Positions 1 to 7,699 of a DNA stretch of 41,460 nt are shown piece by piece. The stretch lies in contig NZ_JARZHH010000087.1 of the NCBI RefSeq assembly GCF_029946515.1, forward strand, positions 1 through 41,460. Direction: 5' to 3'. Within the stretch, counting starts at the first letter, position 1. Every line of letters starts with the position of its first letter. Origin of the DNA: Polyangium sp. 6x1 (GTDB lineage Bacteria; Myxococcota_A; Polyangia; Polyangiales; Polyangiaceae). Made by a program: the position numbers and the translations under genes. The notes under the pieces were generated by a model, which worked only from the letters and a program-made list of their open reading frames with translations, searched no databases and had not been told where the DNA came from.

Positions 1-2945
1 CCGCTTCCGCCGGCGCCACCGCTGCCGCCAGCGCCGCCGCTTCCGCCGGCGCCACCGCTTCCGCCGGTTCCGCCAGCGCCGCCGCTTCCGCCGGCGCCGC
101 CGCTGCCGCAGTTCGGCTGGGTGGCGCCGGACTTACAAGCGCCAAGCTCGCACGAATCGCCCTCCGTGCACGCATCGCCATCGTCGCATACCGTCCCGTC
201 CGGGAAAGCGGCATCGGGAGGACAATTCACCGCCGCACCGTCGCAACTCTCGGCAGCGTCGCAAGCGCCCGCAGATGCCCTGCATGGGGTACCCGCCGCG
301 ATCTTCGTGTCCACCGGACAAGCAATCGACGCACCGTCGCAACTCTCGGCGACGTCGCACGCACCCGCAGATGCCCTGCATTCGGTGCCTGCTGCGACCT
401 TGGTGTCCACGGGGCAAGCATTCGACGCGCCGTCGCAACTCTCGGCGACGTCGCAAGCGCCCGCAGACGCCCTGCATTCGGTGCCGGCCGCGACCTTGGT
501 GTCCACGGGGCAAGCATTCGACGTGCCGTTGCACGTCTCCGCCACGTCGCAAGCGCCCGCAGACGCCCTGCATTCGGTGCCGGCCGCGACCTTGGTGTCC
601 ACGGGGCAAGCATTCGACGTGCCGTTGCAAGTCTCGGCCACGTCGCAAGCGCCCGCAGACGCCCTGCATTCGGTGCCGGCCGCGACCTTGGTGTCCACCG
701 GACAAGCATTCGACGTCCCGTCGCAGCTCTCCGCGGCGTCGCAAGCACCCGCAGACCCGCGGCATTCGGTCCCTTGCGCAGCCTTCCCGTCCGCGGGGCA
801 CACCGTCGCGACGCCGTCGCAGCTCTCTGCCACGTCGCACGCTCCGCCCGACGCGCGGCATACGGTGCCCATGGCGAGCGCGCTGCACGTCCCGTCCAAG
901 GCTGCGCCCGCCGCAGCGCTGCAAGCCTGGCAATCGTTTCCGACGCCGCCGCCGCACGCGCTGTCGCAGCACACCCCGTCGACGCAGAAGCCGCTCGCGC
1001 ACGTGGCGCCCGAGGCGCAGGGCGAGCCATTGCCCACCGCCAGGACGAACACGTAGGCAGCGCCGGCGAGGGATACCTTGTCGCTGTCGAACAGGGCCCC
1101 CGCGAGCGCCGTGTCGCCCGACAGCGCGACCCAATAACCGAACTGGTCATCCGACGCTCCATCATTCGCCAGGAGCTTCCCCTGCTGGGTCCAGGCGCTG
1201 CCGCTGCGCAGGAACAGGTAGGCCGAGCCGGAGTCGTTCCCCTTGTCGTCATCCCGGTACGCGCCCAGGAGCGCCGTGTCCCCCGACAGCGCGACCGAAT
1301 AACCAAGATAATCGGACGCCGCCCCGTCGCTCGCCACGAGCTTCGCCTCCTGGGTCCAGGCGGCGCCGCTGCGCACGAACACATAGGCAGAGCCGGATTC
1401 GGTCCCCTTGTCGTCGTCCCACGGGGCCGCCACGAGCGCCGTGTCCCCCGACAGCGCGAGCGACCAGGCGAGCTGGTCATTCGCCGCGCCGTCGCTCGCC
1501 AAGAGCTTCGCCTCCTGGGTCCAGGCGCTGCCGCTGCGCACGAAAACATAAGCAGAGCCGGAGCTGCTTCCATTGTCGTCGTCCCCGTACGCCCCCACGA
1601 GCGCCGTGTCCGCCGACAGCGCGACCGCGTTGCCGAAACCGTCGCTCGTCGCGCCATCCATCGGCACGAGCTTCGCCTGCTGGGTCCACGTGCTGCCGCT
1701 GCGCACGAAGACGTAGGCGGAACCGGAGCTGAAGCCCTTATCGTCGTCCTGCACGGCCCCCACGAGCGCCGTGTCCGCCGAGAGCGCGACCGAATACGCG
1801 AACCAGTCGTCCGGCGCTCCATCACTCGCCAAAAGCTTCGCCTGCTGGGTCCAGGTGCTGCCGCTGCGCACGTAGACGTAGGCAGAGCCGGCGTCGCTCC
1901 CCTTGTCGTCGTCGAGGCCGGCCCCGACGAGCGCCGTGTCCCCCGACAGCGCGATCGAGCCGCCGAATTGGTCGCCCGCCGCCCCATCGGCCGGCACGAG
2001 CTTCGCCTGCTGGGTCCACGTGCTGCCGCTGCGCACGAAGACGTAGGCGGAGCCGGAGCCTTGCCCCTTGTCATCGTCGAGCGGGGCGCCCACGAGCGCG
2101 GTGTTCGCCGACACCGCGACACGATGGCCAAAACGATCCGACGTCGCCCCATCACTCGCCAAAAGCTTCGCCTGCTGGATTCCGATCAGCGGATCGATCT
2201 CCACCGGATACGCCGCCCCCTCGTCGTCGACATGCAGCGCAATCCGCCCCGCCTCCACCGACATCCACGCCGGCAGCGTTTTGCCCTCCGCGTCCTTCAC
2301 GAAGAGATCGGTATACGAGAGCGCCACCCGGCCTGCGTCGTCCACGAGCCGGATGACCTCCCCGCGCCCGTCGCCGTCGGCGTCGTCGAGCTCTGCGTGG
2401 AGCTCGCCGCCGAGCGCGAGCTCGACGACCTTCGTCCCCGCGCAATGGGGCGCGCGCTCGAGGACGAACCCTTGTTCGAGCCCGAGCGGGCCATTGAGGT
2501 ACCACGCGGAGATTTCGGGATGCTCGTACGCAATGCGATTGCCCGTGGCCTTCGGCGGGGCCGCGGAGACCGGCATCGTCGCCCCCTCGCAGCCGAGCGC
2601 CGCCGTGCGCATTTCGAGCGACCAGGGCTCCTCGGTCGACGCGAGCACCACGCCCGCGCTGGAGAGCGTCGTCACGAAGCCCGCAGCATCGTTGTCCGCC
2701 TCGACGAGCTCCGGCCCGACCCACCTCGCGCCATAAGCCTCCGAGGCGCCCGACTGGACGGCATGAATGTAGGCCACGCGGAGATCCTTCGGCATTTCGG
2801 TCGACGTTGCAGGCGACGACGACGCCGAAGGCTCGAACGGGGAATCTGGAACGGAATCGGAGCCACACGAAGCGGCTACCGCCAGGAAGGCACCGGCGAC
2901 CATGTGCCGGGGCCAAATAGGTGTCAACACGGCAAATCGAGACAT
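1..2945 (-). CDS. Large surface lipoprotein, FG-GAP propeller plus disintegrin-like Cys repeats (C-terminus beyond window)
   Basis: The reading frame is open from an ATG at 2945 to the window edge, giving 981 visible residues. An in-frame ATG at 2903 gives a tighter signal peptide (MVAGAFLAVAASC, then GSD), so Cys lipidation is likely. About 200 residues of unnamed N-terminal domain end at YPVEIDPLI. Seven blades of about 55 residues follow (1.05-2.16 kb), each with an A-D/N-TALVGA core, a DDDKG-type acidic loop and GSAYVFVRSG; this fits a seven-bladed FG-GAP propeller. Next come a CVDGVCC module and seven 32-residue repeats of the form C-R-x-SAG-x-CD-x-AE-x-C-(D/N)G-...-CP-x-D, then a Gly/Ser tract at the edge. 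Such tracts often precede a MYXO-CTERM anchor, but that part is not visible. Adhesion or surface structure is inferred; no catalytic motif was seen. Confidence 0.85.
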   Translation of the reverse strand, partial: MSRFAVLTPIWPRHMVAGAFLAVAASCGSDSVPDSPFEPSASSSPATSTEMPKDLRVAYIHAVQSGASEAYGARWVGPELVEADNDAAGFVTTLSSAGVVLASTEEPWSLEMRTAALGCEGATMPVSAAPPKATGNRIAYEHPEISAWYLNGPLGLEQGFVLERAPHCAGTKVVELALGGELHAELDDADGDGRGEVIRLVDDAGRVALSYTDLFVKDAEGKTLPAWMSVEAGRIALHVDDEGAAYPVEIDPLIGIQQAKLLASDGATSDRFGHRVAVSANTALVGAPLDDDKGQGSGSAYVFVRSGSTWTQQAKLVPADGAAGDQFGGSIALSGDTALVGAGLDDDKGSDAGSAYVYVRSGSTWTQQAKLLASDGAPDDWFAYSVALSADTALVGAVQDDDKGFSSGSAYVFVRSGSTWTQQAKLVPMDGATSDGFGNAVALSADTALVGAYGDDDNGSSSGSAYVFVRSGSAWTQEAKLLASDGAANDQLAWSLALSGDTALVAAPWDDDKGTESGSAYVFVRSGAAWTQEAKLVASDGAASDYLGYSVALSGDTALLGAYRDDDKGNDSGSAYLFLRSGSAWTQQGKLLANDGASDDQFGYWVALSGDTALAGALFDSDKVSLAGAAYVFVLAVGNGSPCASGATCASGFCVDGVCCDSACGGGVGNDCQACSAAAGAALDGTCSALAMGTVCRASGGACDVAESCDGVATVCPADGKAAQGTECRGSAGACDAAESCDGTSNACPVDTKVAAGTECRASAGACDVAETCNGTSNACPVDTKVAAGTECRASAGACDVAETCNGTSNACPVDTKVAAGTECRASAGACDVAESCDGASNACPVDTKVAAGTECRASAGACDVAESCDGASIACPVDTKIAAGTPCRASAGACDAAESCDGAAVNCPPDAAFPDGTVCDDGDACTEGDSCELGACKSGATQPNCGSGGAGGSGGAGGTGGSGGAGGSGGAGGSGGAGGS
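230..900 (-). repeat. Intragenic 96-bp tandem repeat encoding disintegrin-like units
   Basis: Seven 96-bp units lie in tandem; for example the string GTGTCCAC recurs on the plus strand at about 403, 499, 595 and 691. The central units are almost identical at the DNA level, which points to recent expansion or homogenisation. Each unit encodes one 32-residue Cys-rich module. Confidence 0.8.
1080..2165 (-). repeat. Intragenic ~165-bp tandem repeat encoding propeller blades
   Basis: The plus-strand string GAGCGC(C/G)GTGT recurs about every 165 bp (near 1101, 1269, 1434, 1602, 1767, 1929 and 2094). Each unit encodes one blade of the FG-GAP-like propeller. The units are more diverged than the 96-bp units of the same gene. 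Confidence 0.75.
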
Positions 2946-3038
2946 GCGCGCACGTATAACGGCCGCTCGAAGAGCACGTCAAGTGGCGTTTGTGTGACGT
3001 ATCGAGCCGTACGGCTTTCGATCGTTCGTGGCATTCAT

Positions 3039-3593
3039 TCAAGGACAGTCGAGCGTATGAACCGCGCCGGCCACTTCATTCGTGAAGAGCCTGATCTGCG
3101 CTTTGACGGGCTGCGGATCGGCGCTCGTGGTCTTGCAGCAGACCGTGGCCGAGACCTCGTCCTCGCCGGTGACGCGTAGGCCCCGCGATCCTTCGGGCAG
3201 CTTGACCTTCGTGATGGGCGGCGTCGTCGCGAGCCATACCGACTCGCCCCGGTCGAGCTCGGGACAACGCAGGGTCAGCGCGACGCAGCGATGACCCCCG
3301 TCGCTCGCGGCGCTCTCGCTCGAGCTCGCGCACGCGGGCTTCATGTGGACCGGAGGATGCTTGATGAAATCGGGCTGCGGCTCGGCGTCGACCGCCGCGC
3401 CTCTCTCTTGCGGCGCCGTCGCTTGCGGCGCGCCGGAGGCGGATGGATGCGGCGTCGGCTTCGAGGATTCGTCGTCGCGCCGAGCGCAGCTCGCCGTGGC
3501 GAGGACGAAAAGCGCGCTCGCCGCTGAAAGCAGGCGCTCCGCCCTGGTTCGATGATGTCGATCGAGCACCGTGTTGCGAGACGTTCGAGACAT
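3039..3593 (-). CDS. Lipoprotein of unknown function
   Basis: Encodes 184 residues from the ATG at 3593; a GTG at 3611 would add six residues. The N-terminus is basic (SRTSRN...RTRAERLL), followed by a hydrophobic stretch and a lipobox (ATASC, then ARRDD), so export and lipidation are likely. A Pro/Ala/Ser-rich linker precedes a compact domain with several Cys (CASSSES, RCVALTLRC, ATVCCKT, TLDCP), probably disulphide-bonded. I recognise no family. It is divergent from the YcnI-type gene at 3704, so the ~110 bp between them should hold both promoters. Confidence 0.75.
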   Translation of the reverse strand: MSRTSRNTVLDRHHRTRAERLLSAASALFVLATASCARRDDESSKPTPHPSASGAPQATAPQERGAAVDAEPQPDFIKHPPVHMKPACASSSESAASDGGHRCVALTLRCPELDRGESVWLATTPPITKVKLPEGSRGLRVTGEDEVSATVCCKTTSADPQPVKAQIRLFTNEVAGAVHTLDCP

Positions 3594-3703
3594 TTGCTTC
3601 GGCACTACCACGCGCCTCTGCGGCTCGCTTCCCGTGCGACATCATGACGCACGGACGGCCTCGCCCGGCATGTTAGTCCTTCGCCCGAGCTTCGAAGGAG
3701 AAC

Positions 3704-4408
3704 ATGGAAATGAAACACACGCCGCTTACATTCTCGATCCTCGCGGGCGCGCTCGCGACGAGCGCCGCCGCAGAGGCGCACATCAGCGCGGTGAGCCCGA
3801 CGCTCATTGCCGGCAAGACCACCGTCGTCGAGCTCAGCGTCGGCCACGGCTGCGAAGGCTCGGACACGTATGCCATCACGGTCGAGATCCCCAAGGGAAT
3901 GATCTCGGTGCGCCCGATGTCGAGCGATTTCGGCAAGACCTCGCTCACGTACGACGCGGCGGATCCCGCGCTCGTGACGACCGTGACGTGGCAGAAGGAC
4001 GACGCGGACGCCCTGCCCGGGGATACGAATTATTACAGGCTCGCGTTCCGCGCGAAGGCGCCCAGCGCGCCTTTCACGTCGATCTATTACAAGGTCCATC
4101 AGGTCTGCCGCGCCGCCGACGCGACGCTCTCGTATGCCGAGTGGGTCGCGTTGCCGGGCGAGATGGGCGAGCCCGCCGCCGCGCAGGCGATCGTCCCCGA
4201 TCATCTGCCGGGCTGGAATAAGTACACCGTGCCCGCTGATATCGCGGACCTGAGCGTTTTCTTCAGCGACGCTCACATCGTCTGGCGGGGCACGGACGCC
4301 TACAGCTTCAATGACAACACCGTCGACCTCATCAAAGGCACGTCCGGCGTCACGTTGCTCTCGGCGGACGGCGTGAAGGCGAACGACGAAATCTGGGTCC
4401 GTTACTAG
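3704..4408 (+). CDS. YcnI-family (DUF1775) periplasmic copper-binding protein
   Basis: A 234-residue exported protein. The signal peptide ends in AEA, and predicted cleavage leaves His26 as the first residue of the mature chain (H-ISAVSPTL). YcnI proteins bind Cu(II) through that N-terminal His, so the arrangement suggests copper binding. The body carries the family's VVELSVGHGCEGSDTYAI strand and the YYRLAFRAKAP segment; the C-terminal ~60 residues resemble a small extra beta domain. AAGGAG lies 3 nt before ATG 3704 and 9 nt before ATG 3710, so the start could be either, without changing the mature protein. It heads a probable operon with the small lipoprotein at 4426 and the cytochrome at 4783. 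Copper storage or delivery is inferred from the family. Confidence 0.85.
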   Translation: MEMKHTPLTFSILAGALATSAAAEAHISAVSPTLIAGKTTVVELSVGHGCEGSDTYAITVEIPKGMISVRPMSSDFGKTSLTYDAADPALVTTVTWQKDDADALPGDTNYYRLAFRAKAPSAPFTSIYYKVHQVCRAADATLSYAEWVALPGEMGEPAAAQAIVPDHLPGWNKYTVPADIADLSVFFSDAHIVWRGTDAYSFNDNTVDLIKGTSGVTLLSADGVKANDEIWVRY

Positions 4409-4425
4409 CCACGAAGGGAGCCGTC

Positions 4426-4704
4426 ATGAAACGTTGGCTCTTTGTGGTGACCGCGCTGGCCTGTCTCTGGGGGTGCTCCGACGAGCCCTCGCAGAACACG
4501 AGCACCGGTAGCTCGGCGTCGTCGAGCGGCAGCGGCGGCGATGGCTCGTCGAGCTCGAGCTCCTCCGGCGGGGGCGGGGGGGCCGGCGGCGGACAGCCCA
4601 CCGCGCTCGTCCCGTGCCTCGACGAGCGGGACGCACTTTTGAGGCCGCCGAGCGGAAAGCTTCCCTGCGAGTACGTCCCGCCCGGCCTCAGCCTCCCGCA
4701 GTAA
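4426..4704 (+). CDS. Small Ser/Gly-rich lipoprotein
   Basis: A 92-residue protein with a clear signal peptide and lipobox (CLWGC, then SDEPS). A low-complexity Ser/Gly linker fills residues ~22-57. The short tail holds only two Cys (VPCLDERD and KLPCEYVPPGLSLPQ) and no recognisable domain. The AAGGGAG ribosome site 6 nt before the ATG is good. It begins 17 nt after the YcnI-type gene and is probably co-transcribed with it and with the cytochrome downstream. The Ser/Gly spacer after a lipidated Cys is typical of myxobacterial surface lipoproteins. Function unknown. Confidence 0.8.
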   Translation: MKRWLFVVTALACLWGCSDEPSQNTSTGSSASSSGSGGDGSSSSSSSGGGGGAGGGQPTALVPCLDERDALLRPPSGKLPCEYVPPGLSLPQ

Positions 4705-4782
4705 AGCCGGCCACGGCGACGCCGGATGCGACAGAACGTCGCATGGTCGATCGCCCTGCGCTCGGCGATACTCCGTCGGCCC

Positions 4783-5952
4783 ATGCGCATCCGGGATATT
4801 TCCATTCACCTGCTTCTGCTGGTCGCCGCGCCCTTTTGGGGGTGCACCCTCGAACCTTTCCCCGCCGTCGTTCCCGACAAGCCCGACGGTGGCGGGGGTT
4901 CTGGGGGGACCGGAGGCGATGGCGGCGTCATCGACCTCGGACCCAACGAGCTGCCCTGCGATGTGCGAGAGGTCGTCGAAGAGGTCTGTTCGAGCTGCCA
5001 TTCTTCCCCGGTCGCGGCGGGAGCGCCCGCGCCCCTGCTCTCCCGGCACGATTTCCTCGCGCCGCATGCGAGCTCCGGCAAAACGGTCGGTGAGAAAAGC
5101 CTCGAACGGATGAAGTCGGCGGTTTTGCCCATGCCACCGCTTTCCGAACCTCCTGCATCGGCGGGGCAGGTGGCGGTGTTCGAGCAATGGGTGGCGGCGG
5201 GGATGCCGCCGGGGACCTGCGGGGCCATCCCCGCCAAACCTGCGGAGACCACGTGCGCGAGCGGCAAGACCTGGGATCCGAACGCGACCCCGACCGCGCA
5301 GATGAACCCGGGTACCGCGTGTCGCGCGTGTCACAAGACCCAGGCGTCGACCTTCAATTACTTCTTCATGGGCACGGTCTTTCCTGCGTTCCACGAGAAA
5401 GACCTCTGCATGAGCCCGCCGCCCCCCGGCGCGAAGGTCGAGATCCTCGACGCGATGGGCAAGGTGACGATGACGCTCACGCCGAACGCCGCCGGCAATT
5501 TCATGTCGAGCGCCGTCGCCGCGGGCGTGCCCGTCCCCTATACGGCGCGGCTCGTCGCGAATGGGGTCACGCGTTCCATGAATGCGCTCCAGACCGACGG
5601 GGATTGCAACAAATGCCATACCGAGCAGGGCGCCGAGGGAGCGCCGGGGCGATTGGTTTGGCCCCGCGACTACGACGCGCCACCCGCGCCGACGCCTCCC
5701 GTGCTGGTCGACCTCATCCCGATGGGAGACGCGGTCCACGTCGTGTGGACCGCGGCGGGCTGCGACAAGGTCCTCCTTTTCCGGAGCGAGAACGGCGGTG
5801 CGTTCTCGCTCGTCTACACGCTCGGAGGCAGCACGACCGAGCAGCACGACGACGGGGCATACTCGGCCGCGACCGTCTACTGCTATCGCGTACAATGCAA
5901 GGCGGGCGGGATCACGAGCGCGGATTCGAACGAGCTCTGCGAGAGCCCCTGA
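4783..5952 (+). CDS. Tri-haem c-type cytochrome lipoprotein
   Basis: A 389-residue protein. ATG 4783 places a signal peptide and lipobox (APFWGC) at the N-terminus; an upstream ATG at 4726 would add 19 residues without signal character. Three CxxCH haem sites are visible: CSSCH, CRACH and CNKCH. A Gly-rich linker follows the lipidated Cys. Between the second and third haem sites is a beta-rich segment (GAKVEILDAMGKVTMTLTPN), and the C-terminal ~90 residues look like a fibronectin-III-type domain. It is probably an envelope electron carrier, co-transcribed with the copper protein. It ends 21 bp from the convergent amidohydrolase. Confidence 0.85.
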   Translation: MRIRDISIHLLLLVAAPFWGCTLEPFPAVVPDKPDGGGGSGGTGGDGGVIDLGPNELPCDVREVVEEVCSSCHSSPVAAGAPAPLLSRHDFLAPHASSGKTVGEKSLERMKSAVLPMPPLSEPPASAGQVAVFEQWVAAGMPPGTCGAIPAKPAETTCASGKTWDPNATPTAQMNPGTACRACHKTQASTFNYFFMGTVFPAFHEKDLCMSPPPPGAKVEILDAMGKVTMTLTPNAAGNFMSSAVAAGVPVPYTARLVANGVTRSMNALQTDGDCNKCHTEQGAEGAPGRLVWPRDYDAPPAPTPPVLVDLIPMGDAVHVVWTAAGCDKVLLFRSENGGAFSLVYTLGGSTTEQHDDGAYSAATVYCYRVQCKAGGITSADSNELCESP

Positions 5953-5973
5953 CACGGCCTATCCAGATTCCGC

Positions 5974-7647
5974 TCACCGCCGATTCGCCCCCGAAAATCG
6001 AAGCGCGCGCCCCCCACGACCCGCCGTAGGTTTGCCTCCCTCGCGCTCGACCACGCCCCCGACGACCACGAAACGCATTCCCTCCGCGAGCCGATGCGGC
6101 GCGGTGAAGCTCGCGCGCTCGTGGATCTCGCCCGGCAAGAACACGAGCAGATCGGCCCCGCACCCCTCGCGCACGCAGCCTCGATCCCCTTCGAGCCCGA
6201 GCGTCCTGGCGGGCAAATCGCTCATCTTGCGTACGGCTTCTTCCAGGGAAACGAGGCGCTGCTTTTCGACGAGATCCTCGATCACCCGCGCGAATGCGCC
6301 AAAGCCGCGCGGATGCCGCCCGCCGCCGCCGCCGTCCGTGCCGACCATGACGAACGGATCGGCGAACAGCCGCGCCACGACAGCCTCGTCCATCACGAAG
6401 TATGCGGCCTCCGCCCCGTTGGGGCCGACGTCGATGAGGATGTCCTCGAACGGGACACGGCGCGAAGTGGCGACCTCTTCGAGCGTCCTGCCGGCGAATG
6501 CGCCCGTCCCGAAGAGCATCGCTTTCGGGCCATTGCGTTTCTCCACGCGGGCGCGCAAAAAGGCGGCGAGCTCGGGCCGCCGGCTCCGGAGCGCGTCGGC
6601 ATACGAGGACGGCGGGCGCGCGAAGTCGGGGAAAAGGACGGCGAGCGAGGTGTAACTCGCCGTGTACGGATAAAGGTCCGCCGTGACGGAGAGCCCCGCG
6701 GCGCGGGTTTTTTCGATACGGGCGAGCAGGCGCTCGGCGCGGGCGGCGCCGTGGCCGAGGACGATCTTCAGGTGCGCGACGTGCGCGCGGGCCTTGGCCT
6801 TGCGGCACATCTCGAAGAGCTCGTCGAGCGAGGATTCGATCCGATCGTCGTCCTCGCTGCGGAGGTGGCTCATCACGACGCCGTCGCGCGCGCCGACGGG
6901 CTCGGCGAGGGCGACGAGCTCATCCATCGAGGCGCCGCGCCCCGGGTCGTATTCGAGGCCGGTGCTGAGGCCGAAGGCGCCGTCGTGGAGGGCCTGGGCG
7001 ACGAGATCACGCATTCGCTGGAGCTCGGCAGGCCTCGGCTTCGTCAGGAGAGCGGCGCCGACGAGGCCGCGGACGGTGCCGTGCCCGACGAGGGTGGCGA
7101 CGTGGACGCGGGGCCTGCCGGCGTCGATTTTCGCAAGCCAGGGGCCGATGCGCGTGGCGGGGCTGCGGCCGTCCTGGCCGACGACGAGCGTGGTGACGCC
7201 CATCGCGAGGGCATATTCGACGTCGCCGAGCGGATTGCCGTGGGAATGGGCGTCGATGAAGCCGGGCGTGACGACGGCGCCCGCGGCGTCGAGGGTCCGC
7301 TCGGCGCGCACGGAGGGATCGACGTCGCCCACGAAGGCAATGCGATCGCCACGGACGAGGACGTCCGCGCGGCGACGCGGGGCGCCCGAGCCGTCGATGA
7401 CGTGGCCTCCGCGGATCGCGAGGCGGAAGACCTCGTCCGAGCGGAACGGCGGAGGCGGCGGCGGAGGCGCGGGCGGAGGCGCGGGCGGCGGCGACGACGC
7501 GAGCGGGAGCGTGTGCGGCGGCGGCGGCGCGGGCGGCGGCGCTTCGGGAGGCGGCGGCGCTTCGGGAGGTGGCGGCGCGGGGCTGCAGGCCGCGAGGAGC
7601 GCGAGCAGCGGGAGGGCAGGGAGGAGACGCTTTTGCAGGCGCGGCAT
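5974..7647 (-). CDS. N-acyl-D-amino-acid deacylase-family amidohydrolase, lipoprotein
   Basis: A 557-residue protein from ATG 7647, with lipobox LLAAC at 17-21 and a striking Pro/Ala linker at residues ~22-67. The body is a metal-dependent TIM-barrel amidohydrolase: RGGHVIDGSG at the start of the domain, DAHSHG giving the HxH metal pair, later His in MSHLRSEDDD and VAHLKIVLGH, and the catalytic Asp in GTDGGGGG. D-aminoacylases carry a metal-bridging Cys in a GNCG motif; here that place reads VVGQDG, so the metal site may differ and the substrate is uncertain. It probably cleaves N-acyl amino acids or related cyclic amides at the cell surface. It lies 52 bp downstream of the cytochrome gene on the same strand. 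Confidence 0.85.
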   Translation of the reverse strand: MPRLQKRLLPALPLLALLAACSPAPPPPEAPPPPEAPPPAPPPPHTLPLASSPPPAPPPAPPPPPPPFRSDEVFRLAIRGGHVIDGSGAPRRRADVLVRGDRIAFVGDVDPSVRAERTLDAAGAVVTPGFIDAHSHGNPLGDVEYALAMGVTTLVVGQDGRSPATRIGPWLAKIDAGRPRVHVATLVGHGTVRGLVGAALLTKPRPAELQRMRDLVAQALHDGAFGLSTGLEYDPGRGASMDELVALAEPVGARDGVVMSHLRSEDDDRIESSLDELFEMCRKAKARAHVAHLKIVLGHGAARAERLLARIEKTRAAGLSVTADLYPYTASYTSLAVLFPDFARPPSSYADALRSRRPELAAFLRARVEKRNGPKAMLFGTGAFAGRTLEEVATSRRVPFEDILIDVGPNGAEAAYFVMDEAVVARLFADPFVMVGTDGGGGGRHPRGFGAFARVIEDLVEKQRLVSLEEAVRKMSDLPARTLGLEGDRGCVREGCGADLLVFLPGEIHERASFTAPHRLAEGMRFVVVGGVVEREGGKPTAGRGGRALRFSGANRR

Positions 7648-7682
7648 CGCGGGGGCCCGGATGGTTTTTCCAGGCCCCCGCG
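7648..7682 (-). promoter_or_regulatory. Strong hairpin abutting a start codon
   Basis: CGCGGGGGCC (7648-7657) and GGCCCCCGCG (7673-7682) form a perfect 10-bp stem around a 15-nt loop. It fills most of the gap between the cytochrome stop (7700) and the amidohydrolase ATG (7647), touching that ATG. It has no T-run, so it may be an attenuator or translation-control hairpin rather than a terminator. Confidence 0.45.
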
Positions 7683-7699
7683 GGATTGTCAACACGCGC

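Noticed and set aside
774..3179. Long plus-strand ORF of 801 codons over the surface lipoprotein gene
   Set aside because: It is antisense to clear propeller and Cys-repeat coding sequence; its product is Arg/Ala-rich without domains, as expected from high-G+C shadow frames.
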